Shown: positions 27,235 through 36,702, counted from the first letter of the stretch. The stretch is DNA of 64,000 nt from CAWAVN01 sp963825075 (GCA_963825075.1 CAWGRX010000036.1:124001-188000); one strand, 5' to 3'. Numbers and translations: made by a program. The notes: generated by a model not told the origin, from the sequence alone.

Positions 27235-27292
27235 GGCTTGTTGACCACACAGTTCCAGCTTCAATTCTGAATCAAAGCCAATTGAAAATCCA

Positions 27293-27368
27293 GGAACGCT
27301 AATTCACGCTAATCTTCGCTAATCCAAATCTTCATTGATTAGCGTGAATTAGTGAAGATTAGTGTTCC
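27293..27368. repeat. Inverted-repeat element R3, copy 2
   Basis: GGAACGCTAATTCACGCTAA at the left pairs imperfectly with the right end ...GATTAGTGTTCC. The element is built of CTAATCTTCGC/CTAATTCACG words shared with copy 1. It lies 58 bases after the DUF1552 gene, so the two R3 copies bracket the DUF1592-DUF1552 pair. Confidence 0.8.
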
Positions 27369-27447
27369 CTTTTTTTCCGACGAGGAGTAGATGCTAAGGA
27401 CCGCATTCTGATTGTTTCGTGGCGTAAACGGTGCAAGTAGCCGAGCG

Positions 27448-29931
27448 ATGCTTTCCTCACCGGCCGATTTTTCCTCGATGCGCGTGCGGCAGCCGGCTGT
27501 GCCGGTTGCGGTTTGTTTTGCCGTGGGGATCGTACTCGATCACTTCGTGGGCCAGTTCACGTGGTGGAGTTGGGTGTTCGCGGCTGTGGTCTCGGCGGGG
27601 TTTGCGATTTGGGGAACGAAGCAAACCCAACTGAAAATCGTCGCTGCGAGTTTGTGCGGATGCTGGGTTTGCCTGGGCGGAGTCCGGCATCATGCGTTTT
27701 GGTCGCTGTCATCGGTCGATGACATTTCGCAGTTCGTCAGCGAAGAATCCCGGCTGGTTCGGCTGAGAGGAAGAATCACCCAGCCGCCGACGGTGAGAGT
27801 CAAAAGCGAAGTCCCGTTCCGCTCCGCCTTTCCCGAAACCGACACCACGATTCTTACCCTCTACTGCGAATCCTTGAAAGATGGGACGCGGTTCGTTCCG
27901 GTCCAGGGGCAGGTCCAGGTGCGGGTGAGCGGCCGACTGCCTAAGCTTCGCGTGGCCGATGCGATTGAGGTGTTCGGCTGGGCGTCCAAACCGTCGTCCC
28001 CCGCCAATCCCGGCGATTTTGATTTCGGGAACTTTCTCAAGCACGATGGCATCGAGTGCGTTGTTCGCGCCGGCGACCCCGCGGCCGTCCAAAGGCTTTC
28101 TCCGGAGCAGGACGCGAGGTTGAGCCGGCGGGTGGATGAGTTCCGCCGGCGGGGCGAGCGGATTTTGGAAGCTTCGCTCAGCCGGAAAAACGCCAACATC
28201 GCTCAGGCGCTATTGTTGGGCAGCCGATCGTCCTTGCCGGAGGATCTGCGAATGGCATTTGCGGAAAGCGGCATGACGCACGTCTTGGCGCTCTCGGGAC
28301 TTCACGTGGGCATCCTGGCGGGATTGGTTTGGCTCTTATGCCGGTTGTTTCATTTGTCGCCTGGGAAAACCACGCTGCTGATGTTGCTTGCCGTTTTGGG
28401 ATTGGCGGTGATTTCCGGCGGCCGGCCGCCCATCGTGCGGGCGGCGGTGCTGTTGGGGATCGCGGGCCTCGGACGCCTCGCGGAAAAGCAATCGCATCCG
28501 CACAACGTCCTCGCGCTCGCGGCGCTCGTGATTCTCGCCTGGAATCCCACCAACCTGTTCGACGTGGGCACGCAGCTTTCGTTTCTGGCAGTGATGGGTA
28601 TTTTCCTCGCCGCCCGTTGGTTCGAGACTTATAAGGAACATCATCACAGACTGGCTCTCGATGAATCCCAAATGGAGAATCGGCTGGTTCAAATCGCCAA
28701 AACCGTATGGACGTTCGTGTGGAAGTCGTGGTGCGTGATGCTGGGGATTTGGCTGTTGACGGGGCCGTTGATCGCGGCGGAGTTTCATTTGATTTCGCCC
28801 ATCGGCTTTCTCCTCAACATTCTGTTGATCCCGTTGGTGGTGGGGCTGTTGTGGTGGGGGTACATCACGCTGCTGTTGGGGTGGCTGCTTCCGGCTGCCG
28901 CGGTGGTCTTTGCCGTTCCCTTGGATTGGGGACTCACGCTGTTTTTGAACCTGGTCGAATGGGGAGCCGGCGTGCGGTTGGGGCATTTTTACGTGGCCGG
29001 TCCGCCGGGCTGGTGGTTGGCGGGATATTATTCGCTGCTGGCGGCGCTGTATTATGGGAGTCCGCGAATCTCCCGGCCTCGGTTCGCCGGAGCGGTCGCC
29101 GTTTTGAGTTGGACGAGTTTGGGACTGGGCCTTGCCGCCGTTCCGGGCCATCCGCCCGGATTGCGTTGCACGTTTCTATCAGTCGGGCACGGCTCGGCGA
29201 TTTTGGTGGAGTTTCCCAACGGCAGAACTCTGCTGTTTGATGCCGGGGCCTTGGACGACGGCGAGCGGGCGTTTCGCCTGGTCCGCGGCGCGCTTTGGGA
29301 GCGGGAGATTACGCGGCTGGATGCGATTGTCGTTTCGCATGGCGATCTGGATCACGTCAATGCCATTCCCCGGCTCGCCGAGGAAGTTCCCATCGCCCAG
29401 GTGTTTTTGGCGAAGCCGCTGCTCAAATCCCCGCAAGCCGTGGTGCCCTATCTCGTCGAACATTTGGTCCGGGAGAGAATTCCCATCCGCACCATCGGCA
29501 AGGACGACCGATTGCCTTTCGATCCTTCCGTCCATGTGGAAGTTCTGCATCCCGACCCGCGGACGGTGTATGCCCACAGCAATGCGAACAGCCTGGTGAT
29601 TCGCTTCACGCACGCCGGGCGGAGTTTGTTGTTGATGGGCGATGTCGAACGCGAAGGCTTGGACGATTTGATGGCAAGCGAAGCCGGGGCCATCGACATC
29701 ATGCAGGCCCCGCATCACGGCAGCCGAACCGCCAACACGCGGGAACTGGCGGATTGGGCGAATCCCACGATTGTGGTGGTTGCTGGCGGACACGTGCTCG
29801 GCCGAATCGAGGAACTCAAGAAAAATTACGGCTCCACAGTCCGGCTGCTGTCCACGCACGAAGACGGGGCGGTGACGATTGAGATCTCACCAAAGGGACA
29901 ATTGCTGGTGGAATCCATGCTCAGCCGATAA
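27448..29931 (+). CDS. comEC: ComEC/Rec2 family DNA uptake channel protein
   Basis: This protein of about 827 residues has the three ComEC parts. An N-terminal DUF4131 membrane/OB region spans residues about 10-220. A Competence domain (about 240-520) has LLLGSRSSLP, MTHVLALSGLHVGIL and multiple membrane helices. A C-terminal metallo-beta-lactamase-like domain has VVSHGDLDHVNAIP and APHHGSRTANTRELA. It transports single-stranded DNA across the inner membrane. The start is uncertain: 27412, 27448 and 27478 are in frame with no good ribosome site. It ends flush with the convergent kinase gene. Confidence 0.92.
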   Translation: MLSSPADFSSMRVRQPAVPVAVCFAVGIVLDHFVGQFTWWSWVFAAVVSAGFAIWGTKQTQLKIVAASLCGCWVCLGGVRHHAFWSLSSVDDISQFVSEESRLVRLRGRITQPPTVRVKSEVPFRSAFPETDTTILTLYCESLKDGTRFVPVQGQVQVRVSGRLPKLRVADAIEVFGWASKPSSPANPGDFDFGNFLKHDGIECVVRAGDPAAVQRLSPEQDARLSRRVDEFRRRGERILEASLSRKNANIAQALLLGSRSSLPEDLRMAFAESGMTHVLALSGLHVGILAGLVWLLCRLFHLSPGKTTLLMLLAVLGLAVISGGRPPIVRAAVLLGIAGLGRLAEKQSHPHNVLALAALVILAWNPTNLFDVGTQLSFLAVMGIFLAARWFETYKEHHHRLALDESQMENRLVQIAKTVWTFVWKSWCVMLGIWLLTGPLIAAEFHLISPIGFLLNILLIPLVVGLLWWGYITLLLGWLLPAAAVVFAVPLDWGLTLFLNLVEWGAGVRLGHFYVAGPPGWWLAGYYSLLAALYYGSPRISRPRFAGAVAVLSWTSLGLGLAAVPGHPPGLRCTFLSVGHGSAILVEFPNGRTLLFDAGALDDGERAFRLVRGALWEREITRLDAIVVSHGDLDHVNAIPRLAEEVPIAQVFLAKPLLKSPQAVVPYLVEHLVRERIPIRTIGKDDRLPFDPSVHVEVLHPDPRTVYAHSNANSLVIRFTHAGRSLLLMGDVEREGLDDLMASEAGAIDIMQAPHHGSRTANTRELADWANPTIVVVAGGHVLGRIEELKKNYGSTVRLLSTHEDGAVTIEISPKGQLLVESMLSR

Positions 29932-32046
29932 TCATTCCTCGGCGGCGAGCGGAAACAAGCGGATTTGCGAGAACTCGTATTCGCTGTTGTCGGTCACGAT
30001 AAAAAAGCCCAAGCGGTTCGGCACCCCGGCCAATTCTTCAGGAAGCGGCGGATAGTTCGAGCGCTCGGCGAGCGGCTTGCCGTCGCGTTCGATGAGGAGT
30101 TTGTGTTTGCGAACCGTAAACACGAACGTCTGAGGCTTGGGGTCGGCGAGATTTTCGATGTCCCAAGGCTTTAGAAAAACAGGGCCTGTGTCCGGTGCGG
30201 CGGCCGTGGTTTCCGCTCGCGTTCCGGGCTTGAGCGACAACTGCAAAGCGAACGACGTTTCCCGGCTGCGATGGGCGAACATCAAATTGACGCCGTCTTT
30301 GCGATCCGCCGTGACCTCCAATCGAAACTCCGCCGGCAGCGTTTCGGGCAGCCGCAGGCAGGCGCCGGGATATTTCGCCGGGGATTTGAGGAGGCCGGCG
30401 GTCTTTTGCCATTCGCCCCGAACGGCGTCGCGGTTCACGTCGATTGCCGTGAGTAAGTCGGTTCCGTTCTCCGTGCCTCCCGAACGCGGCAGCAAAAGGC
30501 CGGCGACAAGTCCCAGAAGAGCGATCATCACCACGCCAACCGCACTCCGCCGCAGCCATCGTCGCGGCGGGGCGGGCGGTGTCGGCGGCGGGAGCGTTCC
30601 GGTTTCATACGCCTCAAACAAGGCGGGAAGGTTGCTGCCCCGGCAGAAGGGTTTTAAGAGGGCCGCGACTTTGGCCGGCGTGCCGGGGCGATCGTCCGGG
30701 GACTTGGCGACCATGTTCGCGAGCACGCCCGCCAACCGCGCGGGCGTTTCGGGGCGCAGCTTCGTCACGCGGGGGAATTCCTCCTTGACGTGCTGCATCA
30801 TAATCATCCAAGGCGTGGCTCCTTCTTCGTTGCCGAAAGGCGTCTGGCCCGTGAGGAACTTATACAGCGTGCAGCCCAGGCTATAAATGTCCGCGCGAAT
30901 ATCGACGGCCCGCGTTTCGGCGGCTTGTTCGGGGGCCATGAAATGCACAGTGCCCATCACCTGTCCCGGATTGGTCAGCCGCTCCAGGTCGCTGGTTTCG
31001 TTGGCGCTTCGCAGCCTTGCCAGGCCCAAATCCAACACCTTGACCTGGCCCCGCGAGGTAAGCATCAAATTCGACGGCTTGATGTCCCGGTGGATCAGGC
31101 GGTTCTCGTGGGCGTGCTGCAAACCCACGGCCGCCTGCCGGACGAGTTCGCAGGCATCGGGAATCGACAGCCGCCCCAACCGCTGGACCAAGGCATCCAG
31201 ATCCACGCCTGCCACGTGTTCCATCACGAGGTAATGCGTGTTGGTTTCGGGATCGACCTTGGCATGGAACGCGCGGACGATGTTCTCGTGATTCAAGTTG
31301 GCGAGCAAGCGGATTTCCCGGCGGAAGCGTTCGACGGCTTCTTGGCTGTCCGTGCGGTCTTCGGTCAGCACCTTGATCGCCACGGTGCGGTGCATCACGG
31401 GATCGAACGCCCGGTACACCACGCCCATCCCGCCATGCCCCAACTCTTCTTGGATTTCGTAATCCCCCAGTTGCCGGGACAACTCGTCGATCGTGCTTTT
31501 GAGATGGGGGGAATCGGCATCACTTGGCATGCCCGGAGAGGAGACCAGATTGAAGCCCGACGAGGTCTCCATCGGAATCCGCGACGTGTCTTCATGGGAA
31601 GAGGACACGAAACTTGCGGAAACATCGAACCCCGCGATGTGGAACGCCTCGGCAATTATCGCCCGGCAGCCGGGGAACCGCACGAAATAGTGTTCCGGGT
31701 TCAGCGTGTCCGACAGACCAGAGCGTTGCCGATATTTCAAATCGAGGATCACCAACTCTTTCAAGAGCAGGTGGACTTCTGATTTGGAAAGTTCGTATTC
31801 CAAGGCCGGCGGCCAGAAATCCTCGATGGCCGGCGGCGCGGAGCGATTCGCTCTCCAAGCCTGTTCGAATTGATCGCAAAGGTCGTCGATCTGCCGGGCC
31901 GTTTGGGAAGACAGATCGCCGCTGCTCAAACCGTCGCCATCGTCTCCCTCCCAGGGAACGGGCGGAACATGTTCCGAAGAAGGCCGATCGGCAGGTTCGC
32001 TCATCGTGTACGTTTCGGAGGAGTTTGCGGTGTTTTTAGCAGCCAT
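29932..32046 (-). CDS. Membrane Ser/Thr protein kinase with extracytoplasmic C-terminal domain
   Basis: This 704-residue Hanks-type kinase has a 200-residue N-terminal region and the glycine loop LGHGGMGVVYRAFD. The catalytic Lys is in VAIKVL, the loop is HRDIKPSNLML, and LDLGLAR replaces DFG. A single membrane helix (VGVVMIALLGLVAGLLL, about 500-520) leads to a beta-rich C-terminal domain of about 180 residues (IENLADPKPQTFVFTVRKHK) resembling concanavalin/DUF1080-like folds. A second ATG (MSEPADRP) lies 14 codons in. Planctomycetes carry many such kinases. Confidence 0.92.
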   Translation of the reverse strand: MAAKNTANSSETYTMSEPADRPSSEHVPPVPWEGDDGDGLSSGDLSSQTARQIDDLCDQFEQAWRANRSAPPAIEDFWPPALEYELSKSEVHLLLKELVILDLKYRQRSGLSDTLNPEHYFVRFPGCRAIIAEAFHIAGFDVSASFVSSSHEDTSRIPMETSSGFNLVSSPGMPSDADSPHLKSTIDELSRQLGDYEIQEELGHGGMGVVYRAFDPVMHRTVAIKVLTEDRTDSQEAVERFRREIRLLANLNHENIVRAFHAKVDPETNTHYLVMEHVAGVDLDALVQRLGRLSIPDACELVRQAAVGLQHAHENRLIHRDIKPSNLMLTSRGQVKVLDLGLARLRSANETSDLERLTNPGQVMGTVHFMAPEQAAETRAVDIRADIYSLGCTLYKFLTGQTPFGNEEGATPWMIMMQHVKEEFPRVTKLRPETPARLAGVLANMVAKSPDDRPGTPAKVAALLKPFCRGSNLPALFEAYETGTLPPPTPPAPPRRWLRRSAVGVVMIALLGLVAGLLLPRSGGTENGTDLLTAIDVNRDAVRGEWQKTAGLLKSPAKYPGACLRLPETLPAEFRLEVTADRKDGVNLMFAHRSRETSFALQLSLKPGTRAETTAAAPDTGPVFLKPWDIENLADPKPQTFVFTVRKHKLLIERDGKPLAERSNYPPLPEELAGVPNRLGFFIVTDNSEYEFSQIRLFPLAAEE

Positions 32047-32119
32047 CCATCATAAACCAGCGCTGCCGGGCGGGGCAATTTGTTTCTGGAATCGAATCGC
32101 CAAATCGCCGGGGCGTCCG

Positions 32120-33958
32120 TCACAGGGATTTGAGATAGGCGATCAAATCCTTGCGTTTCGCTTCCGAAAGATCGCTTTCGCCGGCGACTTTGCTGGGGGC
32201 GTGCAAGTCGGTGAGCAGTTCCTCTAGCGACTTAGCCCGGCCGTGGTGCAAGAGCCGTACCCGCCGATACACGCCCAAAAGCGAAGGCGAGTTGAAGCCT
32301 TGGTACTGGTCGTCCGGGGAGCCCAGGCCCACATCGTGAATCTTGCCGTCCGTGAAATACCGACCGGTGTGGCAACTCGCGCAGCCGGCTTTGGCGCTTT
32401 CGAAAATGTGTTTTCCGCGAAGGGCCGCGGCGGTCAAGGAACCGTCGGGATTGCGAAACGGATTGGGCGGAAGTTTTAAGCTGTCCAAATACGCCAACAA
32501 GGCTTTGGTGTCTTCCTCGTTGGGGCTTCGGCCGAGCATGGTGGAGGTCATGGATTTGTGCATGGCATTGGTCAAGTCCTCCTGCCAGCCGTGCCAGGTC
32601 CAGGGCTTGGTGTGATGTACGTTGAAAAGCGGCAGCACGGTTTTGAAGGTCATTCGGCTGCCGTCGTTCATCGTGTCCATCGGCCGGCCGTTGGTGCCGC
32701 CGTCTTGATGGCAGGTATGGCAGCTATACCACTGGTCCAGGCTCCGCCGGCCATCGTAAAAAATTTCCTCGCCCCGCCGGGCCAGCGTCGGCGTTTGCGG
32801 GCCGCCGAGAAAAATTTCGCCCTCGATGGTCCCCTCATCAATATCCACGACCTGCACTGAGTTGCGGAGATAATTGGCGACGTACACCGTCCGGCTGTCG
32901 GCGGCCATCTCCAAACCCATCGGCCGCCCGCCCAAAGCCAGACGATAAAACACGTCCCGATTGTTTAAGAGTCGGCGGTCGATCAAATCCCCCGGCCCAC
33001 CCACGCCGATGAACGGCAAATCCGGCAGGCGGTACACCAACAGTTCATGCGTCCCTGCTGCGGAGACCACGAGGCGTTTTTCATCCCGGCTGACGGCCAG
33101 GCCATGGGGGTCGGCGATGGCTTCGCGGGGCACATCGAGGGAAATCGCTTCCCGGTAGGCTTCCTCGTCCATCCGCACGCGGGCAATCCGGCTGGCGAGC
33201 ACCCAGCCCAGGCGAATGTTCCGCTCGGTGATCGGGTTGCTGCGGTACACCATCCAGGGCATGTAGGCGTACTTGCCATCGGCCGACGACTGCATGTGCC
33301 CGAAGTTGATCCCGCCGATCAAGCGGTTTTCGTGGAGTTCCTTTCCAGTGGCTGCATCCAGCGTGACCACTCGCGATTCGCCGGCGAGTCCCACCGCGAG
33401 GCGTTTGCCGTCGGGAGACAACGTGAGATACCGCGGCCAATGTCCCACTTCAAACCGCCGGAGGATTTTTAGGTTCTTCCAATCCACCTCTGCCACTTCT
33501 CCCGTGGCGACCAAGCCGACAAAGGCGGTGGTTCCATTTGGAGCGACGGCGATCCCGCAAGGCTCAAAACCCACGGCGATCCGGCCCCGAATTTCGAGCT
33601 TTCCCTCTTTCACATCAATGACCACAACCGTCCCGGCATATTCGCAGCTCACCAAGATGGTCTCCCCATCCGGGCAGAGGGCGATGTAAGCCGGATGCTC
33701 GCCCACGGAGATTTCGTCGCGGATTTTTTGATTCCGAACATCGACAAGCGAAACGCTGCCCGAAGTTTGGTTGGCCGTGACGAGCCAACTGCCATCCGGC
33801 GAGAGGGCTACATCCACCGGCGAGCGGTCCGGTTCCTGCTTGTGATCGCCAGCCGATTGAGAATCAGATTTCAACGACGGCTCCTGGGCTTTGGGTGTTC
33901 CGCCCCAAGCCAGGGCCAATGCGAGAAGACAAACTCCGATCGCCGATCGCTGCATCAT
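32120..33958 (-). CDS. Secreted beta-propeller / di-heme cytochrome protein
   Basis: This protein of about 612 residues has a signal peptide (MQRSAIGVCLLALALAWGG). YVTN/NHL-type propeller repeats follow (DVALSPDGSWLVTANQ, PAYIALCPDGETILVS, YLTLSPDGKRLAVG, VYVANYLRNSVQVVD). The C-terminal part carries two heme motifs (SCHTCHQDGG and CASCHTGRYFTDG), like MauG/cytochrome c peroxidase relatives. The start at the ATG-ATG pair 33953-33958 follows AAGGTGG. It ends about 75 bases upstream of the kinase start on the same strand. A periplasmic redox role is inferred. Confidence 0.88.
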   Translation of the reverse strand: MMQRSAIGVCLLALALAWGGTPKAQEPSLKSDSQSAGDHKQEPDRSPVDVALSPDGSWLVTANQTSGSVSLVDVRNQKIRDEISVGEHPAYIALCPDGETILVSCEYAGTVVVIDVKEGKLEIRGRIAVGFEPCGIAVAPNGTTAFVGLVATGEVAEVDWKNLKILRRFEVGHWPRYLTLSPDGKRLAVGLAGESRVVTLDAATGKELHENRLIGGINFGHMQSSADGKYAYMPWMVYRSNPITERNIRLGWVLASRIARVRMDEEAYREAISLDVPREAIADPHGLAVSRDEKRLVVSAAGTHELLVYRLPDLPFIGVGGPGDLIDRRLLNNRDVFYRLALGGRPMGLEMAADSRTVYVANYLRNSVQVVDIDEGTIEGEIFLGGPQTPTLARRGEEIFYDGRRSLDQWYSCHTCHQDGGTNGRPMDTMNDGSRMTFKTVLPLFNVHHTKPWTWHGWQEDLTNAMHKSMTSTMLGRSPNEEDTKALLAYLDSLKLPPNPFRNPDGSLTAAALRGKHIFESAKAGCASCHTGRYFTDGKIHDVGLGSPDDQYQGFNSPSLLGVYRRVRLLHHGRAKSLEELLTDLHAPSKVAGESDLSEAKRKDLIAYLKSL

Positions 33959-34096
33959 TCCACCTTTTTGAAAATCGTCGTCCGGACTGGGGGAACGCAT
34001 CAAAACTCTCGCCCATCATATCAAAGCCCGGCGGGAAAAGAACAGAAACTCCTTGCGCCCGAACGCGTCTCTGGGTGAAGATAGCTTTAATATCCT

Positions 34097-34357
34097 TTAC
34101 GCCGAAGGCGTTTTACAACTGTTTTGGGCTCTTCCGGATAATAGGGGGGTAGAACCATTCAATACCGGCTAGGAAGCCATTCTGAGTTGCAAAGGGTTAG
34201 TTTCCATATACTTGTAGAAATATGGTTGATGAGCCTGAGCTGAGGTCAGAATTTGCCTATTCAGTGCATCAGACCACATATGAGTTTGTGTGCAGATTAC
34301 GAACTACCCCCCCTATTATCCGGAAGAACCCTGTTTTGTATAACGGCTTCGGCGTAA
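34097..34357. repeat. Palindromic repeat R6 split by a MITE
   Basis: The arms TTACGCCGAAGGCGTTTTAC (34097-34117) and its near inverted copy (34337-34357) match at 19 of 21 positions. A third arm (ACGCCTTCGGCGTAAAG) lies near 34415-34431. Removing 34127-34330 plus one target duplication brings the first two arms together around a 6-7-base loop. Confidence 0.75.
34127..34330. mobile_element. ISL3-like MITE with 8-bp target duplication
   Basis: This 204-base element has 26-27-base terminal inverted repeats starting GGCTCTTCCGGATAATAGGG (left) and GGTTCTTCCGGATAATAGGG (right, reverse complement). It is flanked by identical CTGTTTTG at 34119-34126 and 34331-34338. The interior is AT-rich with no coding frame. 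Ends of GGCTCTTC type and 8-bp duplications are features of the ISL3 family, so a full ISL3 element is the likely mobiliser. Confidence 0.85.
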
Positions 34358-34521
34358 CACAATGATGTGGAATCGACACCCAGGGTGGCGCCGCTGCCCC
34401 CGGGGCTTTGGAGTACAACGCCTTCGGCGTAAAGACAAAAACTCTGATCGCCATTCTCATTCAGGATTGGCGCAGGAAACAAAACTTTCCATCATTTGTA
34501 ACTTAGAAGCGGAGGTTGTTT

Positions 34522-35664
34522 GTGATTGGAAAGACCAAGTCTCGTGCTCTCGTCCTGCTGTTGATGGGAGGGTATTTGCCCTTTTTGCTCGGCGTGATCG
34601 GGGGGACGGGTTTTGCCGCGTATTGCCTGGGCAGGTGGGCTTGGACGGTCGCCGAAGAACTGAGCATCGGGGCGGCGCTGCTTTTGCTGGTGCCGGTGCT
34701 GATCCTGGCGGGCTGCGTCTTGTCGCTGGTTGCGGCGTGTTTGGCGTTTTTCGGCCCGGCGGATCTGATCGATCCACTCGAACTGCGGCTGCCGCCCAAG
34801 GCCATGAAAGGTCTGTTGCGATTGGTCCGCGAAGTGGCCGAGCAACTTTCGCTCCCCGCGCCAGACGAAGTCCGCTTGCACTCCGAAAGCCTGGCCCACG
34901 TCTATGAAGAAGACGGCCATTCGGAGAAAAAGCGGATTCTCGTCATCGGCGGAGCGGCGCTTGCGTCGCTGGACCGCACCGCGCTCGGCGGGGTGATTGC
35001 CCACGAGCTCGGCCACTTCGCCGGCGGGGACACGGCGCTCAGCCGGCGGGCTTTTCGTTGGCATCGGATGATGATGCACGTGGAACTGGCTCTGATTGAG
35101 ATGCCTTGGAATCCGCTGGGATGGCTGCTGCGGGGCTATCATGTGTTGTTCCGCTGGGCCTGGGCCGCCGATCGACAGGTAAGGGAATACGCCGCGGACC
35201 GGCACGAGGTGCAACTGGTGGGAAAGAAACAAGCGGCCCTCACGCTGATTGCGCTAACGGTGATCGAGGAGATGCCCTGGTCGCGGTTGACCTCCGTCGC
35301 CGAGTGGTTCGCCATGATGCCCACCCGCGAGAAAAGCGTGTTCGCCGAGCAGGTTCGCCGCGCCCGTCAAGCCTCGACGTCGGAGTGGGAGGACGCCTGC
35401 CGCCGGGCCTTGAAGCGCAAGACGGGAATGTTCGATTCCCACCCCTGTCTGCGGGACCGGCTGCGGGCCATCGGGGTGTCTGCAAAGAAGGCAATCGCCT
35501 TGGCCGCCAAACTCCGTCCGGGAGAAGCCGACCCAGCAGAGTTTATCGACGGCTGGGATGCAATCGAATCCGCGATGAGCGCGTTTCTGATTGAACTCGT
35601 CCAAATCGTTCAGCAAGACAAACGCGACATGGCCGCGATCATCATGGGCCGGCCCGTCGGTTAA
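34522..35664 (+). CDS. M48-family integral membrane metallopeptidase
   Basis: This 380-residue protein has two N-terminal membrane helices (residues about 7-70). The zinc motif HELGH (VIAHELGHFAGGD, about 165) carries the catalytic Glu, and EYAADRHEV (about 225) supplies the third ligand Glu. This is the HtpX/Ste24-like arrangement for degrading or processing membrane proteins. GTG 34522 is chosen because GGAGG lies 6 bases before it; the in-frame TTG at 34516 touches that site. Confidence 0.87.
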   Translation: MIGKTKSRALVLLLMGGYLPFLLGVIGGTGFAAYCLGRWAWTVAEELSIGAALLLLVPVLILAGCVLSLVAACLAFFGPADLIDPLELRLPPKAMKGLLRLVREVAEQLSLPAPDEVRLHSESLAHVYEEDGHSEKKRILVIGGAALASLDRTALGGVIAHELGHFAGGDTALSRRAFRWHRMMMHVELALIEMPWNPLGWLLRGYHVLFRWAWAADRQVREYAADRHEVQLVGKKQAALTLIALTVIEEMPWSRLTSVAEWFAMMPTREKSVFAEQVRRARQASTSEWEDACRRALKRKTGMFDSHPCLRDRLRAIGVSAKKAIALAAKLRPGEADPAEFIDGWDAIESAMSAFLIELVQIVQQDKRDMAAIIMGRPVG

Positions 35665-35878
35665 AACGCTCCGCCGAACACGGGCCACGCCTTTCGCTGC
35701 GCCTCAAGTCGTTCCGCCCCATCCCCATGATTACGACGGCGCCACGAGCGCGGATTCGCCGAAGCGTACTTGACGAACGGGCATCAATGATCGCAAGATG
35801 ATGAGAGGAGGGGGTTCTTCCATTTCATCCGGACGCGAAATGCGAAATTCTCGGTGGGTTTTTCCGGCAAGGTGATGT

Positions 35879-36487
35879 ATGTCAAACGCGGAATTGACGG
35901 ATGCGGAACTCGTGGAACGCTGGCGGGGCGGCGACGAAACGGCGGCCACCATTCTGCACGAACGGTATCTGGCGAAGCTCTTAAACCTCGTGGGTCGGCA
36001 TCTGGCCGACCGCTTCAACTCCCGGCTCGATCCCGACGACGTCGTACAGTCGGTGTTTCGGTCCATCTTTCGGCTGACCCGCGAAGGCCGATTTGAATTT
36101 GAAGGCGACGGCGATTTTTGGAAGCTGCTGTTGACGATGGCGCTCAACAAGGTGCGAAACACCGTCCGGCATCATCAGGCCGGCAAACGCGATCCCGCCT
36201 TGGAATCGGTTTCCACGAGTGCCGACGGCATGGAAAGCTACATCGCGGGTCGCCTGAGCAGCCAACCGACGCTCCAGGAAATCGTCAGCTTCGCGGATCT
36301 CTTGGAACAGGTGCTCCTCAAGTTGGATCCCGATCAGCAACTCCTCATTCAATATCGCCTCGAAGGCTACACGCAAAAGGAAATTGCCGATAAACTCGGC
36401 GTGGACGACCGCACGGTCCGGCGGATGTTCGCCAACATCCGCAGCCGCGGCGAAGAGCTTTTAGGCGATGACTTTGCGGAAGGGTGA
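35879..36487 (+). CDS. ECF-type RNA polymerase sigma factor
   Basis: This 202-residue sigma-70 family protein has region 2 (ERYLAKLLNLVGRHLADRFN, LDPDDVVQSVFRSIFR) and region 4 (LLIQYRLEGYTQKEIADKLG then VDDRTVRRMFANIRSR). These are characteristic of planctomycete ECF sigma factors of the ECF-SigPla type, which are often linked to Ser/Thr kinases. No anti-sigma factor adjoins it; the nearest kinase is about 4 kb away. AAGGTG precedes the ATG by 5 bases. An R2 element follows the stop codon. Confidence 0.9.
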   Translation: MSNAELTDAELVERWRGGDETAATILHERYLAKLLNLVGRHLADRFNSRLDPDDVVQSVFRSIFRLTREGRFEFEGDGDFWKLLLTMALNKVRNTVRHHQAGKRDPALESVSTSADGMESYIAGRLSSQPTLQEIVSFADLLEQVLLKLDPDQQLLIQYRLEGYTQKEIADKLGVDDRTVRRMFANIRSRGEELLGDDFAEG

Positions 36488-36530
36488 ATGGCTCAGACGC
36501 TGCGTTCGCTATCAGAACGTGTTTGAAAAT

Positions 36531-36625
36531 GTGAGCGGTAGGCGCTAGCCTCCGGTTTCGAATAAAGGATGCTCCCAAATTCACGACCGGCGGCTAGCCA
36601 CCCAGAGGGTACCCGGCCGCTCACG
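36531..36625. repeat. Palindromic repeat family R2, full copy
   Basis: The left arm GTGAGCGGTAGGCGCTAGCC (36531-36556) is inverted relative to the right arm (36586-36625, ending GGCCGCTCACG) across 29 bases. The right arm is identical over 40 bases to 4165-4204. It fills the gap between the sigma factor gene and ygfZ. Confidence 0.82.
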
Positions 36626-36702
36626 TTTGCAGGGGAGCAAATGTTCAAGAACGGTCTCAGAATTCTCTGCCCACTGCCTGCTGATTCAAAGGAGTTTCTT
36701 GC

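Larger units (their letters stand above)
33959..34521. other. Intergenic region with nested repeats
   Basis: These 563 bases contain no supported gene. They hold the palindromic repeat R6 and an ISL3-like MITE, described separately, and the likely promoter region for the divergent genes. Confidence 0.6.

Noticed and set aside
25888..27264. 458-codon minus-strand frame opposite the DUF1552 gene
   Set aside because: Complete overlap with the well-supported DUF1552 frame; no start context or family pattern.
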